Source of the DNA: a bacterium
GTDB taxonomy: Bacteria; Spirochaetota; Leptospiria; Leptospirales; Leptonemataceae
Reading direction: 5' to 3'
Assembly: GCA_024742665.1 (NCBI GenBank)
Contig: JANSYA010000004.1
Span: 310,001-374,000, forward strand
Length of the DNA: 64,000 bases
The notes under the pieces are model-generated. The model worked only from the letters and a program-made list of their open reading frames with translations. It did no database searches and was not told where the DNA came from. The position numbers and the translations under genes were made by a program. Positions 11,221-19,597 of this stretch are shown in pieces; the stretch's first letter is position 1, and every line of letters starts with the position of its first letter.

Positions 11221-11430
11221 GTAACCCATGTGCTGCCCGCGCGGCCAGAAACGCCAGCAGAACACCAGGAACCGAAAATGCGAGCGACGGGGGCTAAACC
11301 GCTTTTGTTCTCAAGTCTGCCCCGCGGCGAAACACGGCAGGCCCGCGAGAGTCGCTGTTTCCACCCGCAGAGTCCCGCGCTCTCGGGCCAGACGGCCTGA
11401 GAATGCGAGACTCCTTTAGAAATCGGCTCT

Positions 11431-11787
11431 TTAGAAGGGCATGCCCTGAAAGATCGGAACCGAAAAGGCCTCGCCCGAAGCATCATAGTATGCGTGCGCG
11501 ATCGCCTGCTCTTCGCAATCGATGAACGCGTGCCCGCCCCCCGAGCCGGGAGGATTGAATACCTGCGACTGATACTGCGCCGTAAAGGTATGCGTCGAAG
11601 TCGCGGAGACCGAACCCGAAGCCGCATAGTAGGTGACTGTACAGTCCGAACTCGTGCCCGTTCCCAGATGGCTGATTCTGATATACGTAGAGCTGTCCCA
11701 GTGGGCAACACGCGCCGTACCTGCAGAAAGCGCACCCGCGAAAACCACTCCGGCCAACACTGCGGCAAATGAAAGCTGACGAAACAT
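11431..11787 (-). CDS. Small exported protein of unknown function (118 aa)
   Basis: A good AAAGGAG Shine-Dalgarno sequence stands about 10 bases before ATG 11787. The N terminus (MFRQLSFAAVLAGVVFAGAL then SAGTARV) is a signal peptide with a likely cut near residue 22. The mature part, about 95 residues, is rich in Ser, Thr, Tyr and Gly, has two Cys (SSDCTVTYY and FIDCEEQAI) that may form a disulfide, and looks like a small beta-sheet secreted domain. I do not recognise the family. A GTTAGTAA octamer occurs twice upstream (near 11790 and 11819) and might be an operator. It stands alone between gloA and rsmE. Confidence 0.75.
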   Translation of the reverse strand: MFRQLSFAAVLAGVVFAGALSAGTARVAHWDSSTYIRISHLGTGTSSDCTVTYYAASGSVSATSTHTFTAQYQSQVFNPPGSGGGHAFIDCEEQAIAHAYYDASGEAFSVPIFQGMPF

Positions 11788-11906
11788 AGTTAGTAACTCC
11801 TTTGATTATTAGAAAGAAGTTAGTAAAACGAAATAATTCGTCAATCCAAACATGCAAAAAACAATGAAAGCGCCTGCAACTCTGATTCTGTAAAAATCGA
11901 AAGGAG

Positions 11907-12680
11907 TCACCCGGCGTTCAGGCAGGCCAGAGCCGCCAGCGCCGCCGTTTCAACGCGAAGCACGGTCGAACCGAGCCGGCAGACGGCCGTTCCCGCCTCC
12001 GCGAAGCGCGTCAGTTCCAGCTCCGAAAAGCCGCCCTCGGGTCCGACGAAAATCGCAAAAGGCTTCCCCGCGAAGCCGGCGTCGGGGTCGCCCGCTCCGG
12101 CTGCCCGCAAATACTGAGCGAAACTCCGGTCGCCCCGGGGATCAAGCGCGACTCGAATCGGTTCCGGAGCGGCGAATTTCTGAGCGCCCCGCCCGGCGCT
12201 GTCGTCTGACCGCCCCGCGGCGCCCTGCAAGTCCAGAGCGAGGGATACTTCGTCGCCCAGGGCGGGTAGAATATAGCGGCGCGATTGCACGGCGGCTTCG
12301 AGTATAATCCGCTCTTCGCGTTCGCGCTTGAGTTTGCGCGCTTCGGAATATGCAGTTTCGATGGGGTGAATCGCGGTCGCGCCGAGCTCCGTCGCTTTTT
12401 GTAATAGCCAGTCCCAGCGTTTGCCTTCGGGCACGGCCGTGAACAATTCTATGGGCGCTTCGTTTCCGTGTTCGATCTGCCCGTCGCCGCGCTGCACCCG
12501 CGCGACGCCGGCCCCCTGCTCATATGCCAGGCGATATGCCAGGCGTCGCCCGCGGCCGTCGCCGACCTGCACGGTCGCGCCGGATTGCAGGCGCCGGGCG
12601 CGCAGGTGGCGGTACTCTTCAGCGGAGAGTTCAAAGGATTCGGGAAAGGCGGCGGGCGCCTCGCGAAAGATCAGGAACAT
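11907..12680 (-). CDS. rsmE: 16S rRNA (uracil-1498-N3) methyltransferase
   Basis: 257 residues. It methylates U1498 of 16S rRNA using S-adenosylmethionine. An N-terminal PUA-like region (SFELSAEEYRHLRARRLQSG, VQVGDGRGRRLAYRL) is followed by the SPOUT methyltransferase domain: EGKRWDWLLQKATELGATAI, SEARKLKREREERIILEAAV, FVGPEGGFSELELTRFAEAG and LGSTVLRVETAALAALACLN, the last two forming the trefoil knot SAM site. ATG 12680 (MFLIFREAP) is chosen; the frame is open upstream to 12785 but would run into the divergent tRNA-Leu gene. An Ala/Gly/Arg-rich insertion lies about residues 155-190. Confidence 0.93.
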   Translation of the reverse strand: MFLIFREAPAAFPESFELSAEEYRHLRARRLQSGATVQVGDGRGRRLAYRLAYEQGAGVARVQRGDGQIEHGNEAPIELFTAVPEGKRWDWLLQKATELGATAIHPIETAYSEARKLKREREERIILEAAVQSRRYILPALGDEVSLALDLQGAAGRSDDSAGRGAQKFAAPEPIRVALDPRGDRSFAQYLRAAGAGDPDAGFAGKPFAIFVGPEGGFSELELTRFAEAGTAVCRLGSTVLRVETAALAALACLNAG

Positions 12681-12732
12681 GGATTGGTTTTTGCCTTTAC
12701 ACCTGGTCCGGAAATTAATTCGATGCTGGCGA

Positions 12733-12816
12733 GCCGAAGTGGCGGAATTGGTAGACGCAGCGGATTCAAAATCCGCCGGGAGCAATCCCTTGTCGGTTCA
12801 AGTCCGACCTTCGGCA
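12733..12816 (+). tRNA. tRNA-Leu (CAA)
   Basis: Acceptor GCCGAAG pairs with CTTCGGC, discriminator A at 12816. The D arm reads GGCGGAATTGGTAGACGC, the anticodon loop TTCAAAA sits in a GCGGA/TCCGC stem giving anticodon CAA for codon UUG, a long variable arm typical of Leu follows, and the T arm has GGTTCAAGTCC. CCA is not encoded. It diverges from rsmE. Confidence 0.96.
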
Positions 12817-12930
12817 TATTCCCCGCCCCCTTTTCAGAAATCCCGGGAACTCCTGATGATTCGCAGGGCCGCCGATTTCAGCCCGGCCCGAGTTTCCGTT
12901 ACCGGCGCGCCCGGGCGCGGATGCAAGGAC

Positions 12931-13143
12931 TCAGAGCAGCTTCTTAATGCAGGACTGATTCGGGCAGCGCGTATAATCGATCAGGCACTCCCGAAACTGA
13001 ATGCCGGTCGCCGGATCAGATGCGCGTAATTCCACCAGGCATTCCAGCCCGGCGACGTTCATCGCCTGCTTCGCGGGAAGCAGCTCCTGCACTCCGGCGT
13101 ATTCCGCGCGGCGCGTATGGCTTTCAATATTTGCTAGAGACAT
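12931..13143 (-). CDS. Small cysteine-containing protein (70 aa), unknown
   Basis: A strong GGAGGG Shine-Dalgarno sequence lies 6 bases before ATG 13143, which supports a real gene despite the small size. The protein has no signal peptide or membrane helix. The C-terminal part has Cys residues in ECLIDYTRCPNQSCIKKLL, possibly a metal or redox site, plus one more Cys in GLECLVELR. I do not recognise the family. It lies between tRNA-Leu and the GGDEF gene; gaps on both sides exceed 100 bases, so it is probably transcribed alone or downstream of the GGDEF gene. Confidence 0.6.
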   Translation of the reverse strand: MSLANIESHTRRAEYAGVQELLPAKQAMNVAGLECLVELRASDPATGIQFRECLIDYTRCPNQSCIKKLL

Positions 13144-13261
13144 GTTGACCCTCCGTGGTCCGGCCAGGTCATTCGAGTAGTGGAGCGCGCCTTGATTTAT
13201 TTATGACGACCCCGATCCGGATGGATCGCGACCGCGCGGCGCTGCTGGTAATAGTATCGGT

Positions 13262-14320
13262 TTATTCGAGGGCGGAACTGTAGATCTGAACCTGATTTCT
13301 TCCGCCGTGTTTGCAGGCGTAGAGGGCCTTATCCGAGCGCTCGACCATCGTTTTGTTGGTCTTTAGATCCAGTTCCGGGTCAAACAGGCTCACGCCGACC
13401 GACAGGGTGACCTTCATCTCTTTGCCTTCGTGCATGACCGTCATGGATTCGATATTCTTGCGAATCATTTCGGCGTGCTCCATGGCGGTTTCCTGGTCGG
13501 CGCCGGGCATAATCATACAGAATTCTTCCCCGCCGTAGCGAGCGGCCGTATCGGATTTCCGGGCCGCCGCGTTCAGCACCCGGGCGACGGCTTTGAGCAC
13601 TTCATCGCCCGCCTGGTGGCCGTGGGTATCGTTGAAGACTTTGAATTTATCGACGTCGGTCAATAGCAGCGCCAGGGGGGTCTTGCGCTTCGCCGCCCGC
13701 TCCCGCTCTTCGCGAAAACGGCTCTGAAAATAAGCGTGGTTCTTGAGACCGGTCATCATATCGACCGTGGCTCGCTCATACAGGCGGGCGTTTTCGACGG
13801 CGACGCCGCTGAGCGACGCGAGATCCACCAGAAAGGAGCGCTCGTCGTCCGGATATTCGCCGCCGACCAGCTTTTCGCCGAGCGTGATAATACCGATCAG
13901 CTTGCCTTTCGCGCGCAGCGGCACGATCAGCTCAGCCCCCATCTTGCGCAGCATCATCGAGGCAGTGTCGTCTTCGACCGCCTCTTCCATTTCGCGCATA
14001 TTCAGCGACTTGTTGTTGTTTTCAAACCAGGTCGCCAGCGGGCTATCCAGCGGGACGCGATAGGTATCGTGGGGCTGATTCAGCTCGAATCCCTTGTAGC
14101 CGTGGACCAGCACCACTTCCTGCGATTCGCTGTCCGGAGTCAGAAAGAGCGCGGCACTCAGAGTCTGGACCTGGGCCAGGCACATATCCAGGACCGCCTG
14201 GATCAGATACTCGTAGTCCAGAGTCGAATTGAGAGCGCGCGAAATCTCAAGCAGCTGCCTGAGATCGAAGATCTTTTTTTCGTAGTGTTGAATCTCGTCG
14301 GGTAATGACCAGGATGACAT
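13262..14320 (-). CDS. GAF-GGDEF diguanylate cyclase
   Basis: 352 residues. A short coiled segment (DEIQHYEKKIFDLRQLLEIS) leads to a GAF domain (about 35-180; VPLRAKGKLIGIITLGEKLV, FLVDLASLSGVAVENARLYE) and then a GGDEF domain with the active-site signature RYGGEEFCMIMPG. An RKSD sequence five residues before GGEEF is the canonical product-inhibition (I) site, so the enzyme should make c-di-GMP and be feedback-inhibited. No membrane segment: cytoplasmic, with the GAF domain sensing an unknown ligand. ATG 14320 is used; GTG 14326 is also in frame; neither has a Shine-Dalgarno sequence. A TATAAT near 14373-14378 can be read on both strands. Confidence 0.93.
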   Translation of the reverse strand: MSSWSLPDEIQHYEKKIFDLRQLLEISRALNSTLDYEYLIQAVLDMCLAQVQTLSAALFLTPDSESQEVVLVHGYKGFELNQPHDTYRVPLDSPLATWFENNNKSLNMREMEEAVEDDTASMMLRKMGAELIVPLRAKGKLIGIITLGEKLVGGEYPDDERSFLVDLASLSGVAVENARLYERATVDMMTGLKNHAYFQSRFREERERAAKRKTPLALLLTDVDKFKVFNDTHGHQAGDEVLKAVARVLNAAARKSDTAARYGGEEFCMIMPGADQETAMEHAEMIRKNIESMTVMHEGKEMKVTLSVGVSLFDPELDLKTNKTMVERSDKALYACKHGGRNQVQIYSSALE

Positions 14321-14443
14321 CGGCACTCACCAGGGAGGGAATAGAGGAATGTTCCATGTATTCGCCTGAGAAATTATAATACTACTCATTTTTCGGGAAA
14401 ATACCGGAAGAATCGCGGCAGGGACGTAATATTTCGAATGGGC

Positions 14444-14471
14444 TTGACGGCGGCCTCACGCCGAATTTAAT
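14444..14471 (+). promoter_or_regulatory. Sigma70-type promoter of tRNA-fMet
   Basis: TTGACG at 14444-14449 and TTTAAT at 14466-14471 are 16 bases apart and lie 12 bases before the mature tRNA 5' end. Match and placement are good for a stable RNA promoter. Confidence 0.6.
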
Positions 14472-14482
14472 GGCTGTAACAC

Positions 14483-14555
<73 letters not shown>

Positions 14556-14564
14556 ATCGGCAAC

Positions 14565-14625
14565 GGCCGGGATATTGCATTATCAGACTTAATCTTCTGC
14601 GACTGCTTTATCCCGGCCTTGTTTT
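14565..14625 (+). terminator. Terminator after tRNA-fMet
   Basis: GGCCGGGATA at 14565-14574 is the exact complement of TATCCCGGCC at 14609-14618, with a 34-base loop, followed by TTGTTTTT. Ten perfect pairs plus a T-run directly downstream of the tRNA make an intrinsic terminator likely, despite the large loop. Confidence 0.65.
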
Positions 14626-14661
14626 TAGATTCTATAAGAATTAGATCGCACTAGAGAAAAC

Positions 14662-14714
<53 letters not shown>

Positions 14715-14738
<24 letters not shown>

Positions 14739-14886
14739 TCTCTTCACTCTGCACTCTTTTGCGCTATTCCAGATGACGGCACCGGACCTATCGGTCCCGC
14801 GTTCGAGTCCCTGCTTCGCTACCATCTCTTTACTCTGCACTCTTTTGCGCTTTTCCAGATGACGGCACCGGACCTATCGGTCCGGG
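14715..14886 (+). repeat. 86-bp tandem duplication of the tRNA-Met 3' end
   Basis: The segment from the T loop of tRNA-Met (GTTCGAGTCCCTGCTTCGCT, then ACCATCTCTT) through a GGACC-tatc-GGTCC dyad occurs at 14715-14800 and again at 14801-14883, exactly 86 bases apart with only a few mismatches. The second copy carries the 3' part of a tRNA with no 5' half, so it is a tRNA fragment, not a gene. Slippage, or a vestige of tRNA-targeted integration and excision, could explain it. The rest of the 14739-15016 spacer shows no gene. Confidence 0.85.
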
Positions 14887-15016
14887 AATCATATCGCGAG
14901 GATTTCAACGCGCCTGGGCCCCGGCAATCCCGGTTGAAGATCCGGGAATCTGGAGACGCGCGGCACGCGAATTCGAAACTGTTCTTTTCACGAGCGGCCC
15001 TGCAGGCCTCCGTGAA

Positions 15017-15217
15017 TTATTCCTCGGACTCTTCCGGTTCGGCGGAGCCGAATTTGAACAGAAGGTAGCCGATCGTCAGTTCCGCGTAGGAGCTGAACTT
15101 CCAGACCAATTCCGGCAAATCGATGCCGAGAAAGCCGCCCCATAGATCAAATCCGACAAAGCTTCCGATTAAATCGACAAGCCCGAAAGCTATGATCAGT
15201 ATTCCTGCAATTTTCAT
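15017..15217 (-). CDS. Small two-helix membrane protein (66 aa)
   Basis: Starts at ATG 15217 with CAGGAG placed 8 bases upstream; the frame is open to 15247 but that start has no such signal. Residues 1-22 (MKIAGILIIAFGLVDLIGSF) form one membrane helix; a second weaker one covers SSYAELTIGYLLFKFGS. The C terminus is acidic (EPEESEE). I do not recognise a named family; it resembles many short uncharacterised inner-membrane proteins. It is flanked by the tRNA-Met repeat and, on the same strand, the PlsC gene more than 150 bases upstream. Confidence 0.7.
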   Translation of the reverse strand: MKIAGILIIAFGLVDLIGSFVGFDLWGGFLGIDLPELVWKFSSYAELTIGYLLFKFGSAEPEESEE

Positions 15218-15372
15218 TCTGTTCTGCTCCTGAACTTTTTTATTCAAGTAATATTATGATTCGATCCGCACGGTGTCAAGGCCAGATGCCGCGATGACTG
15301 ATAAAGTCGTACCGAATCATCAATCATTCACGAAGACGTATAAACGCAGCGGCTCCGAATCGGATCGGGTCC

Positions 15373-16101
15373 TCAATCCGCCGATTCGCGGCCGCCCGGC
15401 TGCGGTCGCTCGAAAGGATACGCCAGGCCGCCGGATAGTTCGCCGATCTCCTGCATGCGATCGTACAGAAATTGCGCGGGATCGGATTCGGCCGTAAATT
15501 GCACCGCCTCGCCGACGCGCAGAAGCAGCTCCGTGCGACGAAAGCGGCGACGACGATACTCAAAACCCAGGGGAACGACCGCGATGGGCTGCTCGGGCTT
15601 GCCGCAGATAAATCGAAAGCCGGGGAGCTTACCGCGTCCCATTTTTCCGGGGTAGTACGTTTGCTCCGGGAACAAACACATCAGCTGGCCCCCGTGCAAG
15701 AGCCCGCGCGCCATGACCAGACTGGCCCTGCTCTTTTCGGGATTTTTGCGATCGAGTGGGATCCCGCCGCATTTGAGCAAGAAGCCCCCCACTCCCCCGA
15801 GCGTATCTTTCATCACGCACCAGACGTCTTTGCGCGTCGCCAGAATCACGTGGGTCAATCCCAGGGGAATGTCCATCAGCCGCTGGTGTTTGGCCAGAAC
15901 CAGAACGGAACCGCTTTTCGGGACGCGCTCCAGGCCTGCGACGCGCACTCGAAAAAGGAGCCGGAAGATTGTATGAGTCGTGAGCGAAACCAGCCAGATC
16001 GGCAGTCGGCTTTTCCCGGGGTGATGGGGAAACTCCGGATATTTTCGGTAGATTTTTCCTGACACAAGAAACGAGAGTGCATATCGACGTCGGGAGGGCA
16101 A
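15373..16101 (-). CDS. 1-acyl-glycerol-3-phosphate acyltransferase-like protein (PlsC family)
   Basis: About 242 residues. Acyltransferase block I is present as AKHQRLMDIPLGL (the H-x4-D catalytic pair), followed by KDTLGGVGGFLLKCGGIPLD and FPEQTYYPGKMGRGK (block III, normally FPEGTRS with Gly and Arg), then QPIAVVPLGFEY (block IV). It should acylate lysophosphatidic acid or a similar lysolipid at the inner membrane; a hydrophobic segment (LPIWLVSLTTHTIFRLLFRV) precedes the active site. The Gly and Arg changes in block III may alter substrate. Start is uncertain: TTG 16101 (used) or GTG 16065. The 5' end overlaps the start of the divergent AsmA-like gene by about 25 bases if TTG is used. Confidence 0.82.
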   Translation of the reverse strand: MPSRRRYALSFLVSGKIYRKYPEFPHHPGKSRLPIWLVSLTTHTIFRLLFRVRVAGLERVPKSGSVLVLAKHQRLMDIPLGLTHVILATRKDVWCVMKDTLGGVGGFLLKCGGIPLDRKNPEKSRASLVMARGLLHGGQLMCLFPEQTYYPGKMGRGKLPGFRFICGKPEQPIAVVPLGFEYRRRRFRRTELLLRVGEAVQFTAESDPAQFLYDRMQEIGELSGGLAYPFERPQPGGRESAD

Positions 16102-17120
16102 GCTTTCCCGTTATACGGAAGTGGTTTTTGTTTGAAGAATTACAATACTGGGCCTTGCTGATCGGGCTGACCCTGATCCTGCTGAGCCCCCTGCAAATTC
16201 TCTTCACCGGGGCGGCTTTGCAGGCCCTGCTGCGTCGCATCTTTTATCGCCATACCAGCCTGGGGTTTCACGGGATCTTTTTCGTACCCCTGCTCTATTT
16301 TCGCAGCGGTCGCTTCCGTCTGATGTTTCACGGCGAGTCGACCCACGATCGCGTCTACTTCGAAGCGAAGCAGGTCAGCTTTCGCATCGATCCCTTCTTC
16401 TTATTGCTGGGCCGCCTGCGCCTGGTGAATCTGAAACTGAAAGATCCTTATCTCGAATACATCAACCGGATGGAGTCGCATAAGAAAAATCGATTCCTGC
16501 CCGCGCGCCATCGCATCGAGCTCAAGCGCGCGCACATTACCGGCGGCCGCTTATTCGTGCGGGATGAAACCATGACTCCGGTCTATCGCCTGGAAATGAC
16601 CGGCATTGAACTCGACAATATGGACCTGGACATCGGCACGCCGATCGACTTTTTGTTTCGCACCGAAAGGGGCGAAGCGGAGTTCGCTTCCGGGCGCATC
16701 GAAATCGGCCAGACCCGCGGCGTGGGTTTTATTCGCCTGCGAGACGTCGCCTGGACTGAAATCGCCAGCCTGGAAAAGCTGCCCTTTACGGGGCGCCTCG
16801 CTTTATCGGTGTCGCACACCGGCGGCTCGCGCAGCCGCAGCGTGCAGGGACAGATCTCGGCGACCGCCGCTCCCGGGGCGGCCGGCGTGCCCGGCGAAAG
16901 CACAGCGAGTATCGCGAGCATTAAGGATCCCCACAAGTCTTTGAACAACGTGAATTTTCAGTTCGACATCGACTGGAACGATTACGGCGTCACTCTCGAT
17001 CTGGGGCTGCAGCGGCTGATCGGCAAGATTCTCGACAACGCCGATGCGGGCTGGCTCGGCCAGGGCATCGTCATCGGCGGGCGCGGCGTCTTCGAGATCT
17101 TGAAAAAGCCCGAGGCGTGA
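16077..17120 (+). CDS. AsmA/DUF748-like membrane-anchored protein
   Basis: 347 residues. An N-terminal membrane helix (YWALLIGLTLILLSPLQILF, about 22-42) is followed by periplasmic sequence with the AsmA-like pattern of short beta strands: VYFEAKQVSFRIDPFFLLLG, RLRLVNLKLKDPYLEYI and ELKRAHITGGRLFVRDE. The block RIDPFxLLLGRLRLxNLxLxxP is common in AsmA/TAM-like bridge proteins of diderms, which are thought to carry phospholipids between membranes; assignment here is by resemblance only. A Ser/Gly/Ala-rich loop covers about 240-285. GTG 16077 is used; no good Shine-Dalgarno sequence. It is divergent from the PlsC-like gene, which fits a shared envelope-lipid role. Confidence 0.65.
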   Translation: MHIDVGRASFPVIRKWFLFEELQYWALLIGLTLILLSPLQILFTGAALQALLRRIFYRHTSLGFHGIFFVPLLYFRSGRFRLMFHGESTHDRVYFEAKQVSFRIDPFFLLLGRLRLVNLKLKDPYLEYINRMESHKKNRFLPARHRIELKRAHITGGRLFVRDETMTPVYRLEMTGIELDNMDLDIGTPIDFLFRTERGEAEFASGRIEIGQTRGVGFIRLRDVAWTEIASLEKLPFTGRLALSVSHTGGSRSRSVQGQISATAAPGAAGVPGESTASIASIKDPHKSLNNVNFQFDIDWNDYGVTLDLGLQRLIGKILDNADAGWLGQGIVIGGRGVFEILKKPEA

Positions 17121-17263
17121 ACGCGATTTACGAACACGGCCCAGTCCTATATGATTTGCAGGCTGGATTTCGTATTGCTCTACTGAGTAATCATATAGAA
17201 AACATATTATAAGTTGACAGGCCGGGAAGGCACGCCACCTTTCCAGGCTGGAGAAGAACGAAC

Positions 17264-17842
17264 TTGAAACGAGTCTTATACCGGCTGGCACTTGCATCCA
17301 TTCTCTGCGGAACCCTGAGCTGCATCACATCCATCGATATCAGCGAAACCGAACCAACTTCTACTGACTCCCTGATCATCGGCAGAGTCATACGCCTTGA
17401 AGGATGGAAAGCAGACCAAAACGAACCAAAGGACTGGATGACCTTCAGAGTGCTTACCGCGCGCCAGTGCAATCAGGGCGTCACGAATGAAAGTTATACA
17501 TTTAAGATCATCGATCAGACCGGATTTTTTGCGCTCAAGATTCCAGGACCGGAAAGTGATCTGAAACCAATCAGCAGTCTGACTCTGACCTGTACTTTTT
17601 TCTATGGGCAGAGAACTGATTATTCGCGAATTCCCATTCTGGAGGAAATGTCGATCGAACATAAGCCCGGGAAAGTTCACGTAATTCACACCCGCAAATT
17701 TCGATTTCAGGATTGGAGCGGCATCACACCGATAGAAACGAAAACAGATGAAACCGGTGAACTAAACGAAGCCATTATTGCCGAATTTCATGAATTGTAT
17801 CCGAATTATAAAAGCCTGTCCGATTTTGCGTTCATCAAATAG
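17264..17842 (+). CDS. Predicted lipoprotein (192 aa), unknown
   Basis: TTG 17264 follows a GGAGAAG ribosome-binding site by 8-9 bases, which supports the unusual start. The signal peptide MKRVLYRLALASILCGTLSC ends in a lipobox-like GTLSC, with Cys20 as the likely lipidated residue. The mature part has strands typical of a beta-rich domain (DSLIIGRVIRLEGWK, SYTFKIIDQTGFFALKI) resembling carboxypeptidase-regulatory-like folds, but I cannot name it. The gene is visibly less GC-rich than its neighbours, a possible sign of transfer. It lies in a run of small lipoprotein genes with no operon partner on its strand. Confidence 0.75.
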   Translation: MKRVLYRLALASILCGTLSCITSIDISETEPTSTDSLIIGRVIRLEGWKADQNEPKDWMTFRVLTARQCNQGVTNESYTFKIIDQTGFFALKIPGPESDLKPISSLTLTCTFFYGQRTDYSRIPILEEMSIEHKPGKVHVIHTRKFRFQDWSGITPIETKTDETGELNEAIIAEFHELYPNYKSLSDFAFIK

Positions 17843-17899
17843 TTCACCCCGATTCCTGGACGGAGGGGGCCGCCCACTCGAAGATCCCTAAAGACGGAC

Positions 17900-18322
17900 T
17901 TAATCCAGGAATCCGTCCGCTTTCATATCTTTGACTGCATTGACGATGTCGATGGCGCCATTTTCTGCTCGATGCCTGATGTGAATGTGCAGCGGCTCTC
18001 TTTCGTCGTTTCTGCCCGCGAATCGGACCTTTGAAAATGCGTTCATATCGCGCATGCGTTGCATGGGATCCTGAAACCAGAGCTCCCTGTTCCATTCGAT
18101 ATCGTCTTTGACCGAGACGTTCAGTCGGTCCAATTTTATATCGTCGTGCTCGTAGGAAAGCGTGGCCACAGGTCGCGCGTCGGAAAACTCGAGAGTCCCT
18201 GTCGCAATCTCCTCGTACTCGCTTCCGAGGAAGCTGATGCAGTGAGAAAAAAGTACAAGGCTTGCGACAATCGCCAGCCGGAATCCCGACCTGCGGCGAC
18301 ACAATTTTGATATCGAGAACAT
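17900..18322 (-). CDS. Predicted lipoprotein (140 aa), unknown
   Basis: ATG 18322 begins a signal peptide (MFSISKLCRRRSGFRLAIVA then SLVLFSHC) with a lipobox-like LFSHC. The mature protein of about 112 residues is charged, with HDDIKLDRLNVSVKDDIEWN and EPLHIHIRHRAENGAIDIVN. No family recognised. It converges with the previous lipoprotein, the two stops being 57 bases apart, and has the same lower GC. The next minus-strand gene upstream is also a lipoprotein. Confidence 0.7.
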   Translation of the reverse strand: MFSISKLCRRRSGFRLAIVASLVLFSHCISFLGSEYEEIATGTLEFSDARPVATLSYEHDDIKLDRLNVSVKDDIEWNRELWFQDPMQRMRDMNAFSKVRFAGRNDEREPLHIHIRHRAENGAIDIVNAVKDMKADGFLD

Positions 18323-18397
18323 GCCTGTACCTGTTCGTGACGACCAGGCAGGGTCAAGATTATTTTTTAGTAAGCTTTACTTATAATCAGCGAAAGT

Positions 18398-19597
18398 CTA
18401 ACGCGCGGCGCGCAGCTTGCGCAGTTCGGCGCGGCGATTTTCGACGATATAAACGACGAAGGCCTGCATCTTCGCTTCGGTAATCGGCCAGCGGAAATAG
18501 TGATCGTTGCGCCAGCTGGCCCAGGTGATACCGCCGGGCATAAAGGTATCCGAAAGCAAAGAGACGCCGTCGTTGGGCCCGTAGCGAATCAGGTACTCAT
18601 AGAAGGGTCGCGCGCGATTCGTTACGAATCGAAAAGTGGGCACGCCCACGACGTTGATCAGCAATATTTGCGGAGGCAGTTTCACATCGAAATCGAGAGG
18701 CGCGCCTTCATTGGCGCGAATGGATTGCATACCTTCCCAGTCGTAGCCCTGCAGGCAAAAGTAAGTGCGGGCTTCCCACTTATTCGTCCAGTCGTCGTTC
18801 AGGGCGTTGACCAGCACGCTGCCCTTGTTGATGCCGCCGATATTGTACCATCCGATAACTTTTTTGAAATAGTCTTCGTTTCCGCACTTGCTGACGGCGA
18901 CCTTTATGTCGCTCGATCCTTTGCTGACGGACGCGAGTATGATCCCATCCACGTCGTCGCGTCGTTTCAGATAGTCGCAGATAATATCGGCGTTTCGTTC
19001 TACCGAACCGGTTTGCTCGACTTCGATCAAGTCCTCCTGCATCCCCATCTTAACGACCAATTCGCGGAGTTTAGATCCGTCCGCGCCCACGTTGGGATTG
19101 TCAGCGTAGAAGGCGCCGGGAACCAGCGCCAATAATAGATTGAGATCGGAATAGTCGGGAGTCGTATCTTTGAGCTGAGCTTCTTTTCGCTTCAGATACT
19201 CATAGAATTTTTTGTTTTTCGGATCACGCAGCACGCGGGTATAAAAGACCGCAGCGGCTTTGTCGACGTCCTGGGTCTCCTGCGTAATTTTATACAGAGC
19301 TTCCCGATTTAAGTCCTCAAGCCGGGGATAATCTTTGAGCTCTTCCGCCCACTTCAGATATTCGACCTCGTCGTCGCAGAGATTGTCTACGAAATGCGAG
19401 GACGCGTTGCAGGAGACCTTCTCGATCTTGTCGCTCGGATTGTCCAATTTGCGATCCACCCGGCACGCGCCGGCGATCAACAATGTCGCCGCGAGAACAG
19501 CCAGATGCAAGATCGTTGTTCGGAATCGCCGCGGGGCGCTTTGCCCCCCGGCCTGCTGAGAATCAAAACTAAGATTCAGTCGTTCGCAAAATTTCAC
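18398..19597 (-). CDS. Lipoprotein with alpha/beta-hydrolase-like nucleophile elbow
   Basis: 399 residues. The signal peptide ends in LLIAGAC near residue 45 after a long Arg-rich N region. A helical segment follows (about 60-135), then a region that reads like an alpha/beta hydrolase: DYLKRRDDVDGIILASVSKG with Ser in an S-V-S-K-G elbow, KKVIGWYNIGGINKGSVLVN, and a late FMPGGITWASWRNDHYF that could provide the His. So it may be an outer-leaflet lipase or esterase; this is inference from the elbow. The start GTG 19597 overlaps the stop of the DUF4105 gene (GTGA), showing translational coupling, so the two probably act together at the cell surface or in the periplasm. Confidence 0.7.
   Translation of the reverse strand: MKFCERLNLSFDSQQAGGQSAPRRFRTTILHLAVLAATLLIAGACRVDRKLDNPSDKIEKVSCNASSHFVDNLCDDEVEYLKWAEELKDYPRLEDLNREALYKITQETQDVDKAAAVFYTRVLRDPKNKKFYEYLKRKEAQLKDTTPDYSDLNLLLALVPGAFYADNPNVGADGSKLRELVVKMGMQEDLIEVEQTGSVERNADIICDYLKRRDDVDGIILASVSKGSSDIKVAVSKCGNEDYFKKVIGWYNIGGINKGSVLVNALNDDWTNKWEARTYFCLQGYDWEGMQSIRANEGAPLDFDVKLPPQILLINVVGVPTFRFVTNRARPFYEYLIRYGPNDGVSLLSDTFMPGGITWASWRNDHYFRWPITEAKMQAFVVYIVENRRAELRKLRAAR

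Noticed and set aside
12421..13029. Plus-strand open frame spanning the rsmE start and tRNA-Leu
   Set aside because: It runs through a tRNA gene and antisense to rsmE; no ribosome-binding site or protein-like sequence.
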